A stretch of 18,710 nt of DNA, taken from the NCBI GenBank assembly GCA_030044075.1, contig JASHWM010000145.1, positions 1-18,710 of the forward strand, given 5' to 3'. Position numbers and translations under genes: made by a program. Below are positions 14,309 to 18,710 of the stretch, one piece after another. How positions within the stretch are numbered: the stretch's first letter is position 1; each line of letters starts with the position of its first letter. Source of the DNA: Candidatus Rhabdochlamydia sp. (GTDB lineage: Bacteria; Chlamydiota; Chlamydiia; Chlamydiales; Rhabdochlamydiaceae). The notes beneath the pieces were generated by a model, which saw nothing but the letters and a program-made list of their open reading frames with translations, made no database searches and was not told the DNA's origin.

Positions 14309-17300
14309 TGGAAGGGTCTTTTGCGATCAGCGGAAGGACATCGACCACGGTCGGGTTCCAGTTAAGGCCTCGTTTATAGACGATCCTTGAAGCGATATAG
14401 CAGGCAATGATCGCTTTTTTATGGTGGTCGGGGATCTGCTTTAATATTCTCTCTGAATAGAGGCGGCGCAGCCTTTCTGGACAGTAGTTGAGGAGGCATC
14501 GGATGAGCGGGTCGCTTGGATTTTCTGAGAGCGCTTGCGAGTCCAGAAAGTCCAGGAGCTCGTTCCTAAAGACGATGATTTTTTCTGAGATATGATCGGA
14601 AAGGTCTGTAAGAAAAGCTTCCCCAGGACGGTAATTTTCAAGGAGAAGGCGCGCTTCATCGTGGGCCCGGTCTTTAATGATCTGAAGGATCTCCAGCATC
14701 AGGTCGTTCTTTTCATGGATAAATTCCTGTTCTGACAAGACAAGGCCGGCTAGCACTTCAAAGGACGAACAAACGACACCTCCCTTGTTTGCCGAGCTGT
14801 CTTTGATGATGAGGACGCCAAGTTTTTCAAGAGCTTTTCTAGCTGCCGAGGTGAGGAACAGGTTTGCTCCTTCCACGATCGCGCGAGAGGTCGGCCTGCC
14901 TGTCTGGTCTAGGAACTCATGATAGTTTTTTTCGTTGATGGTCCTTGGCCTCCCTCCTCCAGGAATAAAGATGTCGGTCTTTGTCTGCATGATATTGCTT
15001 CGATAGAGGTGGTTCATCTCATTTCCTGAGAGCCAGTGTTCTTTGAGCTCGCCTTTTTCTTTTTTCCAGCAGAGGGTTTGATAGGCGTATGCTGTCTGCT
15101 CCCTTTTTGTATTCAAATCAAGGAGGAACCCTCCTTCGGAAAGAAGCTGGGGGGGATAGAAGCGGATGGGCTTTACTTCATGAAAAAGCCTTGCCAATGT
15201 ATCAAGGTCAAGGCCGTTTGGGTCATAAATTGTCCCTGAAACGTCTGTGATGGCGACAAGCTTGGCTGTTTTCGGGTAGTATTTTTTTAGGTTTAAGATC
15301 TGGTTGCCTGCAACATCCCCGTCGGGCCCTCCGGTGATCTTTACGGTAAAAGGGGTCTTATGAGGATCGATCCCAAGGAAGCGGAGGACCTCTTCCATGT
15401 ATACATTGACCCCGAGTGAGGTCACGCCATATTCCTTGTGGTTGATCCCGGCGCCGGGCTTGCTCGAAATGAAAGAACGTCCAGGCTTATAGTCGTAGTA
15501 TTGGCTATAGGTGGAGATCCATTCGATCATCACATTATGCATATTTTCATCGGGGCCAAGATAGATGTACTCGGGGTTTTTCCAGTAGTCGACGATCCGT
15601 TTGGCCCTTAATGTTCCATCAGGGTTGCAGTTAAGTAGGGTGAGAAAGCTTTCGATATAAGATCGTTGGCTTTGATAGAGGTATTCGAGTTTTTGTTCCG
15701 TATGGAAGTGCTGGAGCTTCTCTTCGATCTCATTTGCTTCAAAACCGGACCTCTCAAGTTCCTTGCGGTATATTTCCGCCTCAAAGAGGAGCCTTTCATA
15801 GGGTTCCAGGAAAATAACTCCTTTGGCACCGCCCTCCGGGATGTCTTTATTTTTTTTATTTTGCGTATAGGCAAGGGAGTAACATTCGGAGAGGACGTAG
15901 TTGCGTTCGATGACCATCTGTTCCATTTTTTGTGGGAAAATTGTCCGCAGCCCTCCTCGCGAGAGATTTTTAAATCGTATGTGGAACCCAAGATAATAGC
16001 GTCCCTTTATATAGAAGATTGCATAAGGAAGTTCTGGGAACCTCTCTTTTCTGTCAAAGGGGAGGTCTTCGAGGATCTGAGGGGTCAAACGAAAACTAAA
16101 GGCTGTCTTGTTGTTACGGAAAAAATTGGTTTTTAGGGTGTTATGGACAAAGCTCATCATGAGCCTGAGCACGTTTTTCCGCCTTGTGTCGTTCATTTCG
16201 TGGCCTGTGTCAAGCTGGTCGACCAGGTCCAGGAAGATATCTCTAGATCTTTGGTAGAGGTGCACGTCGTGGTGGTCAGGGTTGAACTTTAACGAGAAGG
16301 CCTGGCAAAGATGAACAATGAGCTCCGGATGCCTGCAAACCGCTTCTTCTATATTAGGGAGGGAATACAGGTTCACATCTGCGTGGACGAGGACCTGATG
16401 TGCAAAACTTGCTATAGATTTAACAAGATTTCCCATGTTCCCAGATAAAAGTCCTGAGTCTACAAAAGTAGATTCAATGACTTCCTGCTCTTCAAAGTAT
16501 TTAATGGTCACAAGTTCTCTGACGAGGTCTTCGACGTTCGCTTCCTGCCAAGCGACCTTTCCTTCGATGCCATGAAGTCCGATGGACATGATGAGGACGC
16601 TGTCTTTGCTATAGGGATGGACATAGGTGGCGCTGACCCTTTTCAAGCTAAGTCCGTGGCGATAGATTGTCTTGGCGATACGATAAAGGAACCGATGTTT
16701 GGGCACATTCCTCCATGCAAAGATGACCTGCATGGAAGGGGTGTCCTTCTTTCCGTCCCAATCCTCATTATATCGGACCACATATTGGCAAGGGTCTTTC
16801 GAACATGCCTGGCAGTATAGATCAAGGGCGAGCACCATTCGGTCCTTATTGAGGGAGAGCAAAAAACGGTGGCTCACTTCACTGAGGACCCTAGTGTATG
16901 TTTCTTCGGTGACCAGGGGATTTCTTTGTTTGAGGAGGGAAAAAATCTCTTTTTTTAGTTCAGCAGGCATCTGGGGAGGGGCTTTGTCTGTCGGTTTTTT
17001 GATATCGGTAAAATCAATAAGGGCAATCCTAAGGTTGCTCGTGACATTTGGAAATGGGGGAGGAGAATTGGAAATATACGTTCGGTAGTGCTTTATTCCA
17101 TTCAGATGGTACTGCTCCAGGATGTCCAGGTCGCTTCTGGGACTGTCCAAACATAGGACGATCGCTTGGTTTTTCAAATCGATCCTTGAGATAAAGTGCT
17201 GAAGATGAAAGCTCATCAAGCTATGCACGATGAGCACAAGGGTTTCCCACTCGATCTCTTCAAAAAAACTGGGGGGCATGTGGGCGGTGATCCACCCATA

Positions 17301-17375
17301 ATGCTCTTTGAATAATGCACTTTCGGATGCAATGGCACTGTCGAGATTCTTTTGGGAAAGGGCGCCGTCGTGCAT
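14298..17375 (-). CDS. Large NAD-type glutamate dehydrogenase (about 115 kDa class)
   Basis: A 1025-residue protein catalysing oxidative deamination of glutamate to 2-oxoglutarate, normally NAD-dependent and catabolic in this size class. The N-terminal half (1 to about 430) is a poorly conserved regulatory region. The catalytic core follows: FHIRFKNLSRGGLRTIFP (464-481), IPEGGAKGVIFL with the likely catalytic Lys518 (512-523), YLGPDENMH (605-613), EYGVTSLGV (648-656), the nucleotide-binding GGPDGDVAGNQIL (682-694), VEGANLFLTSAARKALEK, and DSSANKGGVVCSSFEVLAGL. This order and length fit the large GDH class of yeast Gdh2 rather than the 450-residue hexameric enzyme or the 180-kDa class. GGAGTG lies 5 nt before the ATG (17375-17373). 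It would feed glutamate carbon into the TCA cycle. The NAD rather than NADP preference is by family, not by a residue I can verify. Confidence 0.92.
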   Translation of the reverse strand: MHDGALSQKNLDSAIASESALFKEHYGWITAHMPPSFFEEIEWETLVLIVHSLMSFHLQHFISRIDLKNQAIVLCLDSPRSDLDILEQYHLNGIKHYRTYISNSPPPFPNVTSNLRIALIDFTDIKKPTDKAPPQMPAELKKEIFSLLKQRNPLVTEETYTRVLSEVSHRFLLSLNKDRMVLALDLYCQACSKDPCQYVVRYNEDWDGKKDTPSMQVIFAWRNVPKHRFLYRIAKTIYRHGLSLKRVSATYVHPYSKDSVLIMSIGLHGIEGKVAWQEANVEDLVRELVTIKYFEEQEVIESTFVDSGLLSGNMGNLVKSIASFAHQVLVHADVNLYSLPNIEEAVCRHPELIVHLCQAFSLKFNPDHHDVHLYQRSRDIFLDLVDQLDTGHEMNDTRRKNVLRLMMSFVHNTLKTNFFRNNKTAFSFRLTPQILEDLPFDRKERFPELPYAIFYIKGRYYLGFHIRFKNLSRGGLRTIFPQKMEQMVIERNYVLSECYSLAYTQNKKNKDIPEGGAKGVIFLEPYERLLFEAEIYRKELERSGFEANEIEEKLQHFHTEQKLEYLYQSQRSYIESFLTLLNCNPDGTLRAKRIVDYWKNPEYIYLGPDENMHNVMIEWISTYSQYYDYKPGRSFISSKPGAGINHKEYGVTSLGVNVYMEEVLRFLGIDPHKTPFTVKITGGPDGDVAGNQILNLKKYYPKTAKLVAITDVSGTIYDPNGLDLDTLARLFHEVKPIRFYPPQLLSEGGFLLDLNTKREQTAYAYQTLCWKKEKGELKEHWLSGNEMNHLYRSNIMQTKTDIFIPGGGRPRTINEKNYHEFLDQTGRPTSRAIVEGANLFLTSAARKALEKLGVLIIKDSSANKGGVVCSSFEVLAGLVLSEQEFIHEKNDLMLEILQIIKDRAHDEARLLLENYRPGEAFLTDLSDHISEKIIVFRNELLDFLDSQALSENPSDPLIRCLLNYCPERLRRLYSERILKQIPDHHKKAIIACYIASRIVYKRGLNWNPTVVDVLPLIAKDPSIIG

Positions 17376-17514
17376 TTATTCACTCCTATTACACCTGTAT
17401 ATATAAATAGATAACATTTAATTATATTTTTCAATATTAAAGTAAATAAAACTAAATTGTTTTAATTATATTTTAAAATTAATATATTAAAGATAACACA
17501 ATTATGTGGGAATT
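17376..17514. other. Very AT-rich divergent promoter region between GDH and copper ATPase genes
   Basis: These 139 bp are almost entirely A and T from about 17400 to 17500. A possible minus-strand promoter for the dehydrogenase is TTGAAA (17434-17429) with TCTATT (17411-17406), 17 nt apart. I see no gene, terminator or clear CueR/CsoR-type dyad. Confidence 0.5.
17457..17485 (+). promoter_or_regulatory. Candidate promoter for the copper-type ATPase gene
   Basis: TTGTTT (17457-17462) and TAATAT (17480-17485) have the ideal 17-nt spacing, 29 bp before the ATG. AT-richness lowers its weight. Confidence 0.35.
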
Positions 17515-18710
17515 ATGTACACCTGCCCCATGCACCCTCAAATCGTTCGAGAAACGAAAGGAAATTGTCCGATTTGCGGTATGGCACTAGAGCCTCTGAA
17601 GCAGGAGTCTAATGGTGATCTGGAAGTGCAAGAATTGAAGGGTCAGTTCCTACTTTCCTTGGTGTTCACGGTCGTCCTTGTCCTTCTAGGTCTTTTTGGC
17701 AGGTCCCAGCTTTCGGAAAAAGCAGTATTGTTTGTTCAGTTTGTCCTTTGTACGCCGGTCGTAGTTGTTTGTGGTTTTATGTTCTTTGAAAGAGCCTGGG
17801 AAGCAGTCCGCAATAAGACCTTTAACATGTTCTCTTTGATTGCTTTGGGGGTTGGGACGGCCTATGTGTCCAGTACAGTCTCATTGGCAATGCTCGCTTT
17901 TGGGCTCAAAGCAACGCTTCCGGTCGATTTTGAGGCGGCCAGCATTATTACAGTCTTGGTCCTTCTAGGACAATTGCTTGAGGCCAAAGCGCGCCACAAG
18001 ACAAACGAGGCCCTTGAGAGGTTCTGGCAAAAGGCCGCAAAAACAGCTCATTTGATCATAGGACGGGAAGGAAGGGAAGTTCCCATCGAAGAAATTCAAA
18101 TCGGCGACCTGCTCCTGGTAAAACCTGGGGAGAAGGTCCCTGTGGATGGAAAAGTTGTTGAAGGCATTAGCTTTGTCGATGAGTCGCTCATGACAGGAGA
18201 GTCTCTTCCAGTTGAGAAAAAAGCGGGAGACAATGTGCTTGCCGGGACTATCAACCAGAGGGGGAGTTTCTTTTTTAGAGCGGAAAAAGTAGGAAAGGAT
18301 ACTTTTTTTGCCAGGATCGCTGAAATGATCACGCAAGGCTCCCAAAGCCGTCCTCCCGTCCAAAGGCTCGTGGACCGGGTTTCAGGAATTTTTGTTCCCT
18401 TAGTGATTGCATCAGCGATCGTGACATGCATTGTTTGGTGGAAGATCGGCGGGCCATCAGAGGCGATCAGCAGCGCTGTGGGAGTTCTCATCATTGCGTG
18501 TCCTTGCGCCCTCGGCCTTGCAACGCCGATGTCACTAAAAGTTGGGATGGGGATTGGGGCAAAAAAAGGGATCCTGATCAAAAATGCAGAGAGTTTAGAA
18601 AAGCTTGGAAAAACAGCAACCGTCCTTTTTGATAAGACGGGCACTCTGACGGAAGGGAGGCCGCAATTTTCCTCCTGCGTAACGGTTTCAGGAAAAGAGG
18701 AAGACCTCTT
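17515..18710 (+). CDS. copA: Copper-type P1B ATPase, N-terminal part, runs off right edge
   Basis: The reading frame from ATG 17515 stays open for 398 codons to the window edge. The N-terminus is a short heavy-metal-binding domain (HMBD): YTCPMHP (2-8) and GNCPICGM (16-23), instead of the usual CxxC ferredoxin-like HMA domains. Membrane helices begin near residue 45. [14 protein letters not shown] and [16 protein letters not shown] are typical of CopA/CopB-like P1B pumps. The actuator TGES is at 227-230, the transmembrane metal site CPC at 329-331 followed by [10 protein letters not shown], and the phosphorylation motif DKTGTLT at 373-379. The enzyme probably exports Cu(I) (or Ag) from the cytoplasm, useful against copper in a phagosome; other soft metals are possible. 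GGGAA sits just before the ATG, a somewhat tight spacing. Transcribed divergently from the dehydrogenase. Confidence 0.93.
   Translation, partial: MYTCPMHPQIVRETKGNCPICGMALEPLKQESNGDLEVQELKGQFLLSLVFTVVLVLLGLFGRSQLSEKAVLFVQFVLCTPVVVVCGFMFFERAWEAVRNKTFNMFSLIALGVGTAYVSSTVSLAMLAFGLKATLPVDFEAASIITVLVLLGQLLEAKARHKTNEALERFWQKAAKTAHLIIGREGREVPIEEIQIGDLLLVKPGEKVPVDGKVVEGISFVDESLMTGESLPVEKKAGDNVLAGTINQRGSFFFRAEKVGKDTFFARIAEMITQGSQSRPPVQRLVDRVSGIFVPLVIASAIVTCIVWWKIGGPSEAISSAVGVLIIACPCALGLATPMSLKVGMGIGAKKGILIKNAESLEKLGKTATVLFDKTGTLTEGRPQFSSCVTVSGKEEDL

Noticed and set aside
15666..16136. Open plus-strand frame of 156 codons within the glutamate dehydrogenase
   Set aside because: It mirrors conserved catalytic-core codons of the dehydrogenase and has no ribosome binding site or family features.
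18096..18644. Open frame of 182 codons on the minus strand inside the copper ATPase gene
   Set aside because: The plus strand encodes clear P-ATPase motifs (TGES, CPC, DKTGT) over the same bases; the antisense frame is a by-product, low in recognisable motifs.
1..18710. CRISPR arrays, insertion sequences, prophage, tRNA or rRNA genes
   Set aside because: I found no regularly spaced direct repeats, transposase motifs, integrase genes or tRNA-like cloverleaf sequences when reading through; the window is nearly all ordinary chromosomal genes.

Overview
The window reads as chromosome of a member of the Chlamydiae, most likely an amoeba- or animal-associated lineage outside the genus Chlamydia. 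The signs are: an ATP/ADP (nucleotide) translocase of the energy-parasite type; a ytgABCD metal-uptake operon whose third gene fuses the YtgC permease to a DtxR-like repressor (YtgCR), a chlamydial hallmark; a long YaeL/RseP protease directly after ytgD; and an hrcA-grpE-dnaK operon behind a CIRCE element, with an HrcA carrying the chlamydial-type C-terminal tail. A large NAD-type glutamate dehydrogenase and a copper-type P-ATPase are extra to the reduced gene set of human Chlamydia, which is why an environmental relative is preferred. The species cannot be named from the sequence alone.

Layout. (1) 1-1141, minus strand: the N-terminal part of a nucleotide translocase running off the left edge, and upstream of it an unrecognised basic protein of 179 residues; a perfect 15-bp hairpin lies between them. 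(2) 1142-1498: AT-rich divergent intergenic region with candidate promoters only. (3) 1499-6702, plus strand: six tightly packed genes, mrp-like ATPase, DUF971 protein, ytgA, ytgB, ytgCR and ytgD. Neighbours overlap by 1-11 bp or lie 4 bp apart, so this looks like one transcript joining an iron-sulphur carrier-type ATPase to an iron/manganese/zinc-type ABC importer and its own metalloregulator. (4) 6782-8701: a RseP/YaeL site-2 protease with three PDZ-like modules, ended by a hairpin terminator whose stem contains the stop codon. (5) 8838-12629: CIRCE, hrcA (TTG start), grpE, dnaK and a strong intrinsic terminator. (6) 12698-14308: an M2/M3-like zinc oligopeptidase, meeting tail-to-tail (11 bp overlap) with (7) 14298-17375, minus strand: the large glutamate dehydrogenase. 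(8) 17376-17514: very AT-rich divergent promoter region. (9) 17515 to the right edge: the N-terminal two-thirds or so of a copper-type P1B ATPase with an N-terminal HMBD metal-binding motif.

Functional picture. Three themes meet here: energy parasitism and amino-acid catabolism (nucleotide translocase, glutamate dehydrogenase, oligopeptidase); metal handling (Mrp/DUF971, Ytg importer, YtgR, copper ATPase); and proteostasis (RseP, HrcA/GrpE/DnaK). The most unusual part is the mrp-DUF971-ytg block. The Mrp has lost the CxxC cysteines that hold the cluster in this family, the DUF971 protein has a Cys where the zinc-binding His normally sits, and the repressor domain carries a Glu (MntR-like) where DtxR has its metal-binding Cys. 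All residue assignments were made by eye without alignment software.
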